This document shows positions 17,993 to 25,094 of a stretch of DNA of 33,843 bases, piece after piece. A program made the translations under genes and the position numbers. The stretch spans positions 1-33,843 of the forward strand of contig JANPBI010000376.1 of assembly GCA_031430315.1 (NCBI GenBank), written 5' to 3'. The notes under the pieces are model-generated. The model did no database searches. It saw nothing but the letters and a program-made list of their open reading frames with translations, and was not told the origin of the DNA. How positions within the stretch are numbered: the first letter of the stretch is position 1; the number at the start of each line of letters is the position of its first letter. Origin of the DNA: JAJNPS01 sp031430315. GTDB lineage: Bacteria > Pseudomonadota > Alphaproteobacteria > Rhodobacterales > Rhodobacteraceae.

Positions 17993-18012
17993 CTGTCACA
18001 TGCGTGTGACAG
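17993..18012. promoter_or_regulatory. Palindromic, bidirectional PHO-box-like element
   Basis: CTGTCACA (17993-18000), TGCG, TGTGACAG (18005-18012) is a perfect 8-4-8 inverted repeat. Read on either strand it gives a perfect CTGTCAC half followed 11 bases later by a 5-of-7 half (GTGTGAC or ATGTGAC), that is a 12-of-14 PHO box in both directions. It lies between the divergent phnM (start 17938) and DUF1045 (start 18034) genes. Confidence 0.6.
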
Positions 18013-18033
18013 AGCCCGCATAGGTCGCTTTGC

Positions 18034-18723
18034 ATGCCTGAGTTCCAGCGATACGCCGTCTATTACGCGCCCCGTCCCGGGGCCCTTGCCGATTTGGCCG
18101 GACACTGGCTGGGCCGCGATGTCGAAACCGTGGCGACGCTGGCGCAGGCTGATGTATTTGCTCTGCCCGTCCCGCTGAAGGCCCTGACAGCCGTGGCGCG
18201 CCGCTACGGATTTCATGGCACGATCCGCGCGCCGTTCCGGGCCGGACCGGACGTTGCGGTCGATGATATCACCGATTGCGTTGCAGGATTGGCGGGGCGG
18301 CTTGCCCCTGTCCGCTGTGACGGATTGCAACTGGAAAACCTGCAAGGGTTCCTTGCCCTGACGCCACGCGGCTGCGAAGCGGCTCTCATGGAACTTGGGG
18401 CCATCGTCGTCGAGGCAACCAACACCCTTCGCCAGCAACTGAATGCTGAGGATCTGGTCCGCCGCCGCCCGGAAAGCTTGACCACACGTCAGCGCATTTT
18501 GCTGGAACTTTGGGGCTATCCCTTTGTGATGGAGGAATTTCGTTTTCACCTGACGTTGACCGACCGGCTGGCGGCAGAGCACCTGCAGGCCGTCATGGCG
18601 GCAGCCATCACCCGATTCACACCCGTCCTGGACCAGCCTTTCGCGATCGAAGACCTCTGTCTTTTCGGCGAGGATGCCGGGGGCCAGTTCCATCTGATCC
18701 ATCGCTATGCCCTGACCGGCTGA
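18034..18723 (+). CDS. DUF1045 2H-phosphoesterase-like phosphonate metabolism protein
   Basis: This 229-residue cytosolic protein belongs to the DUF1045 family often found in phn clusters. The two HxT motifs that define 2H phosphoesterases are present: H61-G-T63 in RRYGFHGTIRAPF and H172-L-T174 in EEFRFHLTLTDRL. Known 2H enzymes open cyclic or 2',5'-type phosphodiesters. Because no PhnP-type metallo-hydrolase is present in the cluster, it may open the 5-phosphoribosyl 1,2-cyclic phosphate made by PhnJ; that is inference. It is divergent from phnM across a bidirectional PHO-box-like palindrome. Its last 19 bases overlap the 3' end of phnN on the other strand. A clear Shine-Dalgarno is lacking. 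Confidence 0.88.
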   Translation: MPEFQRYAVYYAPRPGALADLAGHWLGRDVETVATLAQADVFALPVPLKALTAVARRYGFHGTIRAPFRAGPDVAVDDITDCVAGLAGRLAPVRCDGLQLENLQGFLALTPRGCEAALMELGAIVVEATNTLRQQLNAEDLVRRRPESLTTRQRILLELWGYPFVMEEFRFHLTLTDRLAAEHLQAVMAAAITRFTPVLDQPFAIEDLCLFGEDAGGQFHLIHRYALTG

Positions 18724-19229
18724 AGGGCGGCCAGCAGTGCTGCAATGCCGTCATCGACCGCAGCGTCGTTCATGATGGTGACCGCCGCAATCCCATCGGG
18801 CAACGCATAGGCCGCCCGCTGCAACCGACCCATGATGACATCTGTCGTCTCTCGCCCCCGTGCCGTCAGCCGCGCCGCAAGCACCAATGCAGGGGCGGTC
18901 ACCAGGATCACGCGCAGGTCCGGGAATACCGCTTTGGCTGCGGGCAAAGCCAGACGGCTGCCGTTGAAGATCACGTCACCGGGGCCTGCAAACTCCGTCT
19001 TGGGTAACCCATAGGAAAGCCCATGCGCTTGCCAATCGAGCGCAAAGTCACCACGGGCTTTGCGCTGCGCGAAATGGGCATCGGTCACGCCGTCGAACGC
19101 CTCGCCCCCGGCGGCGGATGGGCGACTGATAACGCGCCGCACAAGATGTAGATCGGGACGTGCGCGTAAGGCACCCGCGATCAGCGTGTCCTTGCCCGCG
19201 CCCGAAGGACCGACAACGGCAAAGATCAT
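18705..19229 (-). CDS. phnN: Ribose 1,5-bisphosphate phosphokinase PhnN
   Basis: This 174-residue kinase phosphorylates ribose 1,5-bisphosphate to PRPP, the exit step of the C-P lyase pathway. The P-loop is VVGPSGAGKDTL (residues about 6-17), and the protein resembles guanylate kinase (RRVISRPSAAGGEAFDGVT, FALDWQAHGLSYGLP). The ATG at 19229 overlaps the phnL stop as ATGA and places the P-loop at the N-terminus; an upstream in-frame start would add sequence belonging to phnL. It is the last gene of the phnG-N operon. Its 3' end overlaps the convergent DUF1045 gene by 19 bases. Confidence 0.92.
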   Translation of the reverse strand: MIFAVVGPSGAGKDTLIAGALRARPDLHLVRRVISRPSAAGGEAFDGVTDAHFAQRKARGDFALDWQAHGLSYGLPKTEFAGPGDVIFNGSRLALPAAKAVFPDLRVILVTAPALVLAARLTARGRETTDVIMGRLQRAAYALPDGIAAVTIMNDAAVDDGIAALLAALQPVRA

Positions 19230-19909
19230 GCGGCGGCCCTTGGGGTGAATGCGGTCACATCGACCAGCCGGTCGCATAGCCGCGCCCGTGCGCCCTCATC
19301 ATGGAAAATCCCAAGGATGGCGGCACCGCGCGCCTTTGCCTCTTCGATCAGGGACACCACCACCTCGCGGTTTGCCGCATCAAGACTGGCGGTCGGCTCG
19401 TCGAGGAGCAGTGCCGGATAGTCATGCGCAAAGCCGCGCGCGATGTTGACGCGCTGCTGTTCGCCACCCGAAAAGGTGGTCGGCGACAAGGACCAAAGTC
19501 GGCGGGGAATGTTGAGCCGCGCTAGCAGCGTTTCCGCGCGGGCATGGGCGCGGTCGCGCGGCACACCCAGGACCAACAGCGGCTCGGCAACGACGTCGAT
19601 TGTTGGCACGCGGGGCACCACGCGCAGGAACTGGCTGACATAGCCCAGGGTTTCGCGCCGCAGCTGGATGATCTGACGGGGCGAGGCGCGGGTGACGTCC
19701 AGATCGCCGACGTGAAGGCTGCCGCCGGACGACAGATAGTTGCCGTAGACCATGCGCATCAGTGTGGACTTGCCCGCCCCGGATGCCCCGGTCAAGCCGA
19801 TACATTCCCCCGGCGCTACGGTCAGGGCTGCCCCTGACATGACGGGGATCATGACGCCGCCCTGGTTGTGCAAGGTGAAGGACTTACTCAAGTTTTCAAT
19901 GTGGATCAT
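19226..19909 (-). CDS. phnL: C-P lyase ABC-type subunit PhnL
   Basis: This 227-residue ABC-type ATPase lacks a membrane partner and works with the C-P lyase core complex. Walker A is GASGAGKST (residues 41-49), the Q-loop region LGYVSQFLRVVPRV, the signature FSGGEQQRVNIARGF, and Walker B ALLLDEPTASLD. The phrase SQFLRVVPRVP is characteristic of PhnL. It starts two bases after the phnK stop and overlaps phnN by four bases (ATGA). Known structural work shows PhnK and PhnL binding the PhnGHIJ core; a transport role is not expected. Confidence 0.93.
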   Translation of the reverse strand: MIHIENLSKSFTLHNQGGVMIPVMSGAALTVAPGECIGLTGASGAGKSTLMRMVYGNYLSSGGSLHVGDLDVTRASPRQIIQLRRETLGYVSQFLRVVPRVPTIDVVAEPLLVLGVPRDRAHARAETLLARLNIPRRLWSLSPTTFSGGEQQRVNIARGFAHDYPALLLDEPTASLDAANREVVVSLIEEAKARGAAILGIFHDEGARARLCDRLVDVTAFTPRAAA

Positions 19910-19911
19910 GG

Positions 19912-20691
19912 CTACACCTGCAACACGGATGATACGAGCAGTTGCGTATAGGCATCCTGCGGGTCGTCCAGCACCTGATCGGTCAGACCCTGTTCGACTA
20001 CCCTGCCCGATTTCATCACCATCAGCCGATCCGCCAAAAGGCGCACCACGGCAAGGTCATGTGTCACGATGATCACCGACAGCCCAAGGTCACGGACCAA
20101 CCCCCGCAAAAGGTCCAGAAGCCGCGCCTGAACGCTGACATCAAGGCCACCCGTTGGTTCGTCCATGAACACAAGACGCGGCCCAGTTACCAGATTGCGG
20201 GCGATCTGCAGGCGCTGCTGCATACCGCCCGAGAATGCCGAAGGCCTGTCATCGATGCGGTCGGCTGCGATCTCGACCCGGCCGAGCCAGTCCAGCGCCT
20301 TGCCCCGGATTTCGCCATAGTGCCGCGCGCCCACGGCCATCAGACGCTCACCCACGTTGCCGCCCGCGCTGACGCCCATCCGAAGCCCGTCGCGCGGGTT
20401 CTGGTGGACATAGGCCCAGTCGGTACGGCCAAGGCGACGACGCTCGGTTTCCGACATCGCCAGCACATCGCGACCATCAAAGGCATAGCGGCCAAGGTCT
20501 GGGCGCAAATGCCCCGCAAGGCAGGACAGCAGCGTGGACTTGCCCGACCCGCTTTCGCCCACCACCCCAAGAACCTCTCCGGGGTAAAGATCAAAGCTGA
20601 CCTCGGCGCAGCCGATCCGGCTGCCGTAGCGTTTGGTCAGCCCCTGCACCGACAAAAGCGGCTGGCTGATATCCCTTTGATGGATCGTCAT
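19912..20691 (-). CDS. phnK: C-P lyase ABC-type subunit PhnK
   Basis: This 259-residue ABC-type ATPase binds the C-P lyase core. Walker A is GESGSGKST (residues 45-53), signature SGGMQQRLQIARNL, Walker B LVFMDEPTGGLDVSVQ, and H-loop IIVTHDLAVV. It resembles oligopeptide-type ATPases, as PhnK proteins do. The ATG at 20691 overlaps the phnJ stop as ATGA. An in-frame start further upstream would only read through the phnJ coding end. It is followed two bases later by phnL. Confidence 0.93.
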   Translation of the reverse strand: MTIHQRDISQPLLSVQGLTKRYGSRIGCAEVSFDLYPGEVLGVVGESGSGKSTLLSCLAGHLRPDLGRYAFDGRDVLAMSETERRRLGRTDWAYVHQNPRDGLRMGVSAGGNVGERLMAVGARHYGEIRGKALDWLGRVEIAADRIDDRPSAFSGGMQQRLQIARNLVTGPRLVFMDEPTGGLDVSVQARLLDLLRGLVRDLGLSVIIVTHDLAVVRLLADRLMVMKSGRVVEQGLTDQVLDDPQDAYTQLLVSSVLQV

Positions 20692-21575
20692 GCCTCGCCC
20701 CCTGTTGCAGTTGCATGCGCCCGTTCGCCCCCCAGTCGCCCCGTCTTGCCGGCCGCCTGGCGCATGGCACAAAAGTCGGTGTCCGAGCAGACGAACATGC
20801 GCCCACCCTGATCGTCGGTGATGACCTCATCCAGATAGCTGTGCCCGGCCCCGCACAGATCGCAGTCATGCGGGGCTTTGGATGCTGAAAACGGATGGTC
20901 GTCGAAATCAAGGCTGACAACCTTTGACCATGGCGGCAGCGCGTATATACGTTGCTCGCGACCCGCGCCGAACAGCTGGATCGCCGGATTGCCCCCCAGT
21001 TTCGGATTGTCGAATTTCGGGATCGGCGAAGGGTCCATGATGTAGCGCCCCTCGACCTTGACCGGGTAATCATAGGCCGTCGCAATCTCGCCGTGCCGCG
21101 CGATGTCTTCGTAAAGTTTGACGTGCATCAGCCCGTATTCCTCCAGCTCATGCATCTTGCGCGTCTCGGTCTCGCGCGGCTCCAGAAACCGCAAAGGTTC
21201 GGGGATCGGCACCTGATAGACGAGGATTTGCCCCGCCTTCAGCGGCGTCTCCGGGATACGGTGGCGAGTCTGGATGATCGTAGCATCGCGCGTCGTTTCG
21301 GTCACCGCGACGCCAGCGGTGCGCTGGAAAAACTTGCGGATACTGACCGCGTTGGTGGTGTCGTCCGCGCCCTGGTCGATGACCTTCAGCCGGTCTTCCG
21401 GCACCAGGCAGGCCGCCGTCACCTGCACTCCGCCCGTGCCCCAGCCATAGGGCATCGGCATCTCGCGGCTGGCAAAAGGCACCTGATAGCCGGGCACTGC
21501 CACGGCTTTCAGGATCGCGCGGCGGATCATCCGCTTGGTCTGTTCGTCCAGATAGGCAAAGTTGTATTCGTTCAT
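20688..21575 (-). CDS. phnJ: Carbon-phosphorus lyase PhnJ (radical SAM)
   Basis: This 295-residue enzyme cleaves the C-P bond of ribose-1-phosphonate 5-phosphate, releasing the alkane (methane from methylphosphonate) and the 1,2-cyclic phosphate. The four cysteines C238, C241, C263 and C269 (CDLCGAGHSYLDE, VCSDTDFC) keep the 3-22-6 spacing known from E. coli PhnJ, where they serve the Fe-S cluster and catalysis. GWGTGGVQVTAACLVPEDRL is the conserved early glycine-rich stretch. It overlaps both neighbours by ATGA: the HAD phosphatase gene upstream and phnK downstream. All expected catalytic residues visible by eye are present. Confidence 0.96.
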   Translation of the reverse strand: MNEYNFAYLDEQTKRMIRRAILKAVAVPGYQVPFASREMPMPYGWGTGGVQVTAACLVPEDRLKVIDQGADDTTNAVSIRKFFQRTAGVAVTETTRDATIIQTRHRIPETPLKAGQILVYQVPIPEPLRFLEPRETETRKMHELEEYGLMHVKLYEDIARHGEIATAYDYPVKVEGRYIMDPSPIPKFDNPKLGGNPAIQLFGAGREQRIYALPPWSKVVSLDFDDHPFSASKAPHDCDLCGAGHSYLDEVITDDQGGRMFVCSDTDFCAMRQAAGKTGRLGGERAHATATGGEA

Positions 21576-22168
21576 ATCAGCCCCCGTTCGGCCAGTGCGG
21601 CCTCCAGCGCGTCGGGATTGGTAAAGTGGATAGCATCCATCCCCACAGCCTTGGCCCCAAGGACGTTCTTTTCACTGTCGTCGATAAACAGACACTCCTG
21701 CGGGACGACACCTGCGCGGTCGCAAAGCAGCGTGAAGATGCGCGCCTCGGGTTTCAGCATGCACTCTGCGCCAGAGACGATGGTGACGCCAAAGGACGTG
21801 CCCAGACGCGGATGTGCGGCGACACCGACAGGCCAGGTTTCCGCCGACCAGTTGGTGATCGCGTGGATCGCATGGCCATTGGTACGCAAGCGGTCCATCA
21901 GCACCCAGGTGCCCTCGATCGCCTCGGGCATGGTCAGGGCGTAGCAGTCGACATAAGCCACCAGCAGAGCCGCATCGGCGGGGTCTTCCAGCTCGGCGGC
22001 AAGGTCGGCAAACGCCTTGCCCCCATCAGCACGCAGATTGCGCGCGTAAAAGTCGGTCCGCGCAAAGAATGCGTCCACCGCAGCACGGTCGCCAAAGTCG
22101 GCAAGAAAGGCAAGATGTGGGTCCCAGCGGATCAACACCTGTCCGATATCGAAGACGATGGCGGTCAT
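21572..22168 (-). CDS. HAD-family phosphatase (YihX-like) inside the C-P lyase operon
   Basis: This 198-residue HAD-superfamily hydrolase has motif I VFDIGQVLIRWD (nucleophile D7; the usual second Asp is G9), motif II ITNWS (T105), motif III lysine K139 in MLKPEARIF, and motif IV FIDDSEKN (D163, D164). The DxG form of motif I also occurs in YihX, an alpha-glucose-1-phosphate phosphatase, and in haloacid dehalogenase-like proteins. Its start overlaps the phnI stop and its stop overlaps the phnJ start, both as ATGA, so it is translated with the C-P lyase core genes. E. coli has no gene here. A role on a sugar-phosphate intermediate of the pathway is inferred; the substrate is unknown. Confidence 0.9.
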   Translation of the reverse strand: MTAIVFDIGQVLIRWDPHLAFLADFGDRAAVDAFFARTDFYARNLRADGGKAFADLAAELEDPADAALLVAYVDCYALTMPEAIEGTWVLMDRLRTNGHAIHAITNWSAETWPVGVAAHPRLGTSFGVTIVSGAECMLKPEARIFTLLCDRAGVVPQECLFIDDSEKNVLGAKAVGMDAIHFTNPDALEAALAERGLI

Positions 22169-23247
22169 TCCGCCGCCTCTTGCAATTGCATTGCCTCACT
22201 GCGCAGACGCCGTACCAGTTCCAGTTCGGCCTGGAAATCCACGTAGTGGGGCAGCTTGATGTGCTCAAGAAACCCCGTCGCCTGGATGTTGTCGCAATGG
22301 CTGAGGACAAACTCTTCGTCTTGCGCGGGTGCGCCGATATTGTCCTCGCCCAACTCCTCCCAGCGCAGCGCACGGTCCACAAGGCTCATGGCTATGGCCT
22401 TGCGTTCCGACTGGCCGAACACCAGCCCGTAGCCGCGCGTGAACTGCGGCGGCTCGGTCTTGCTGCCCTTGAACTGGTTCACCGTCTCGCATTCGGTCAC
22501 GTCGACCTCGCCGATCTCGACTGCAAAGCCGAGTTCGGGGATGTCGACCTCTACGGCCACGCGCCCGATCCGCAACTCGCCGACAAAGGCATGGGTGCGC
22601 CCGTAACCGCGCTGCGTGGAATAGGCGAGCGACAGGATGAACCCCTCGTCGCCGCGCGTGATCGCCTGCAGGCGCAGGGCGCGACTGGCGGGCAGCTCCA
22701 GCGGTTCGCGTGTCAGATCGGGGGGCGTGTCTTCCGACGGCAGCGCCGCTTCGATCAGCCCCTCGCGGTTCAGAAAGCCGGTCACATGTGGCACCGGGTC
22801 AGTGCCGGCGGCTGCGGTGCCAGCAGGGGAAACTTCGCCGTCAGCTGCAAGTTTGAAATCCAACAGCCGGTGCGTATAGTCAAATGTCGGGCCCAGCACC
22901 TGCCCCCCCGGCAGGTCCTTGAAAGTGGCGCTGATCCGGCGATCAACCGCCATAGTGCCGGTGTCCAGCGGGTTTGAGGCCCCCAGTCGCGGCAAAGTGG
23001 TACGATAGGCGCGGATCAGGAACACCGCCTCGATCAGATCGCCGCGCGCCTGCTTGATTGCCAGCGCTGCGAGGTCAGGATCATGAAGCGACCCTTCGGC
23101 CATGACCCGGTTGACCGCCAGCGACAGCTGTTCGCGAATTTGCGCCACCGACAGCTCGGCAATGCCGGTATCGCCGCGTCGCTCTTCGGCGAGCCACGCA
23201 TGGGCGTTGTCGATGGCACGCTCACCACCCTTGACTGCGACATACAT
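22165..23247 (-). CDS. phnI: C-P lyase core subunit PhnI (nucleosidase)
   Basis: This 360-residue subunit of the PhnGHIJ complex displaces adenine from ATP to attach the phosphonate to ribose C1. Characteristic stretches are the N-terminal MYVAVKGGERAIDNAHAWLA, GLIEAALP, ILSLAYSTQRGYGRTHAFVG, and LGFAVEIGEVDVTECETVNQ, then KLPHYVDFQAELELVRRLR. The ATG at 23247 overlaps the phnH stop by one base (TGATG) and matches the conserved MYVAVKGGE start, so longer in-frame starts are rejected. It is followed by a HAD phosphatase gene rather than directly by phnJ. Confidence 0.95.
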   Translation of the reverse strand: MYVAVKGGERAIDNAHAWLAEERRGDTGIAELSVAQIREQLSLAVNRVMAEGSLHDPDLAALAIKQARGDLIEAVFLIRAYRTTLPRLGASNPLDTGTMAVDRRISATFKDLPGGQVLGPTFDYTHRLLDFKLAADGEVSPAGTAAAGTDPVPHVTGFLNREGLIEAALPSEDTPPDLTREPLELPASRALRLQAITRGDEGFILSLAYSTQRGYGRTHAFVGELRIGRVAVEVDIPELGFAVEIGEVDVTECETVNQFKGSKTEPPQFTRGYGLVFGQSERKAIAMSLVDRALRWEELGEDNIGAPAQDEEFVLSHCDNIQATGFLEHIKLPHYVDFQAELELVRRLRSEAMQLQEAAE

Positions 23248-23825
23248 CAGATATTCTCCACGCGGGTGCTGCGGGGCAGTGCCGCAAGCCGGTTGCCAAA
23301 GGTGAAAATGCAGTCGAACCCCAGCGGGAACTGCGCATGATTGGCGTGGAACGCTGCAGTTTCGGGCAGGCTGAGCCAGGTCGCCGTCTCGATCCCCGGA
23401 CCGGATAGGCACGGGCCATGGGCGGACAGCCGGTCCATCTGAACGATCAGGGTGGCGGACCGGTCGGGATAGTCCGGCGTGCCGATGCGAAACCGGCTGA
23501 CGGGCAACAACGCGTCCCAAGTACCGACGGCAAACTGCGCATCGGCGGCCAATACAAACGGCGCGCCGATGTGGAAGGTGACCCAGTCGCGCACGGCCGA
23601 GCAATCCACGGCCCCCACCAGATGCAGCGGTGTCGTGCTGTCGCCGAGGGTCAACAGACAGATACCGGTCGCGACCGAAAGGGGCGACGGCGGCAACGCA
23701 CCGCTGACCGTCTGGATCGTGCCGGGGCGGGCCATCGCCTCAAGCACCGCGCGAAAGGCGCGGGCCGATTGCAAGGGGGCTTCGGCAAATCCGCCCGAAA
23801 GGGCGTCGGCGGGAGCTTCGGTCAT
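23247..23825 (-). CDS. phnH: C-P lyase core subunit PhnH
   Basis: This 192-residue protein is part of the PhnGHIJ core, with a structural, non-redox-cofactor role. Family-typical stretches are SARAFRAVLEAMARPGTIQT near the N-terminus, ATGICLLTLGDSTTPLHL, GTWDALLPVSRFRIGTPDYP and DCIFTFGNRLAALPRSTRVE at the end. It overlaps phnG by ATGA and phnI by one base (TGATG), in the usual phnG-H-I order. Nothing unusual is visible. Confidence 0.93.
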   Translation of the reverse strand: MTEAPADALSGGFAEAPLQSARAFRAVLEAMARPGTIQTVSGALPPSPLSVATGICLLTLGDSTTPLHLVGAVDCSAVRDWVTFHIGAPFVLAADAQFAVGTWDALLPVSRFRIGTPDYPDRSATLIVQMDRLSAHGPCLSGPGIETATWLSLPETAAFHANHAQFPLGFDCIFTFGNRLAALPRSTRVENI

Positions 23826-24265
23826 GGGTCCTCTCCGCGCACGAGGGTGAAGAAATCGACCTTGGTGGCGGCGGCCTTGCCAGCCCGCAACGCGGTCCTG
23901 GCGACAGCCTCGCCCGCCAGCACGTCGATCACGGCGGTCCTCTGGCTTGTGGCAACGTCCGATTGCATCAGCGCATCCACGATGGCGGCCCGGGTTGCGT
24001 GGTCCTTGTCACGCCCCTGCACCCAGGCATGGCCCACCTGCCCGCCGACAAGTCGCACCGAACAGCGCGTCACCGTCATCTCGCCCAGGTTGAACGGCGC
24101 TCCGGTCGCACCGATCCGTCCCCGCACCATGACCGCCCCGACCTCGGGCGCACGTAGAACCGCGTATTCGGGCAGGTCCGGCAGCAGCGCTGCAAGCCGC
24201 GCTGGCGCGGCCTTGGCCAGAACGGCCATCCATCCCTTGCGCGCGCTGATTATGGCATCTGTCAT
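23822..24265 (-). CDS. phnG: C-P lyase core subunit PhnG
   Basis: This 147-residue subunit of the PhnGHIJ core starts the C-P lyase operon. Conserved stretches are LPEYAVLRAPEVGAVMVRGR, PFNLGEMTVTRCSVRL and GHAWVQGRDKDHATRAAIVD. The ATG at 24265 is the first gene start on the minus strand after the divergent phnF promoter region. A PHO-box-like site (24357-24374) and an inverted repeat (24340-24361) lie 75-110 bases upstream. The next gene, phnH, overlaps by ATGA. Confidence 0.93.
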   Translation of the reverse strand: MTDAIISARKGWMAVLAKAAPARLAALLPDLPEYAVLRAPEVGAVMVRGRIGATGAPFNLGEMTVTRCSVRLVGGQVGHAWVQGRDKDHATRAAIVDALMQSDVATSQRTAVIDVLAGEAVARTALRAGKAAATKVDFFTLVRGEDP

Positions 24266-24339
24266 GCTGGCCTCGACATCTTGCGGAGGTTGTCCAAGGT
24301 GATATACAACTAGACAAATCCTACGCCCGTTGGCGGGTC

Positions 24340-24361
24340 TTCACAACCAAAGAGTTGTGAA
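24340..24361. promoter_or_regulatory. Candidate PhnF operator (inverted repeat)
   Basis: TTCACAAC (24340-24347) and GTTGTGAA (24354-24361) form a perfect eight-base inverted repeat with a six-base spacer, 22 bases before the phnF start and in the promoter region shared with phnG. Position and symmetry suit a GntR-type dimer. Binding by PhnF is inferred. Confidence 0.55.
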
Positions 24362-24374
24362 TTCTTGATGACAG
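24357..24374 (-). promoter_or_regulatory. PHO-box-like site in front of phnG
   Basis: On the minus strand 24374-24357 reads CTGTCATCAAGAATTCAC: a perfect CTGTCAT half, a four-base spacer and a 4-of-7 second half. It points toward phnG (start 24265), overlaps the right arm of the inverted repeat at 24340-24361 and touches the phnF ribosome binding site. PhoB binding is inferred. Confidence 0.45.
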
Positions 24375-24383
24375 GAGGCCAGC

Positions 24384-25094
24384 TTGACCCGCACCGCCTT
24401 GTGGTCGTCCATCGCGGACACCCTGAGGGCCGAGATCGCCCAAGGGATCTTTCGCCCCGGCGACAAGCTTCCGACCGAGGCTGCGCTGTCGGCGCGTTTC
24501 GGGGTGAACCGGCATACGGTACGGCACGCGCTTTCGGCAATGGCAAAGGCCGGAACCGTCCATTCCCGGCGCGGAGCAGGGGTCTTCCTGACGGCCAGTC
24601 CTGCCGACTATCCTTTGGGTCGTCGGGTCCGGTTCCACCAGAACATCGCCGCCACCGGGCGCATGCCGTCGCGCCGGATTTCTCGCAAGGAAACCCGGCC
24701 CTGCACGGAACGGGAAGCCGAGGCACTGGGCGTCGATGCCGGCAGCCCGGTGCATGTCATCGAAGGCCTCTCGCTGGCCGACGGACAACCGCTTGCCGCG
24801 TTCCAATCGGTGATGCCCGCGGTCCGCTTTCCCGGTCTGCTGGACCAACTGGAAAACACCGCCTCGATCACCGCGGCGCTGGCGGCCTGCGGGGTGACCG
24901 ATTATATGCGCGCCTCGACCCGGATTACCGCCAAACTGGCATCGCCGTTGCTGGCTCTGACCTTGCAAGTGCCGACCGGGGCACCGATTTTGCGTTCGGT
25001 CGCGATCAATGTCGATGCAGACGGGCAGCCCGTCGAATACGGCACGACGTGGTTTGCCGGAGACCGTGTGACGCTGACGGTGGCCCCGGACTAG
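24384..25094 (+). CDS. phnF: GntR/HutC-family regulator of phosphonate genes, PhnF
   Basis: This 236-residue regulator has a winged helix-turn-helix at about residues 5-72 (FRPGDKLPTEAALSARFGVN, then RHTVRHALSAM) and a UTRA effector domain from about residue 85 to the end (RISRKETRPC, VHVIEGLSLADGQPLAAFQS, GQPVEYGTTWFAGDRVTL). The start is a TTG at 24384 supported by a perfect AGGAGG five bases upstream. It is divergent from phnG, with an inverted repeat between, and presumably represses the phn operon until an effector binds. Its stop shares the palindrome CTAG (25091-25094) with the stop of the convergent transferase gene. Binding and effector are not shown by sequence. Confidence 0.92.
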   Translation: MTRTALWSSIADTLRAEIAQGIFRPGDKLPTEAALSARFGVNRHTVRHALSAMAKAGTVHSRRGAGVFLTASPADYPLGRRVRFHQNIAATGRMPSRRISRKETRPCTEREAEALGVDAGSPVHVIEGLSLADGQPLAAFQSVMPAVRFPGLLDQLENTASITAALAACGVTDYMRASTRITAKLASPLLALTLQVPTGAPILRSVAINVDADGQPVEYGTTWFAGDRVTLTVAPD

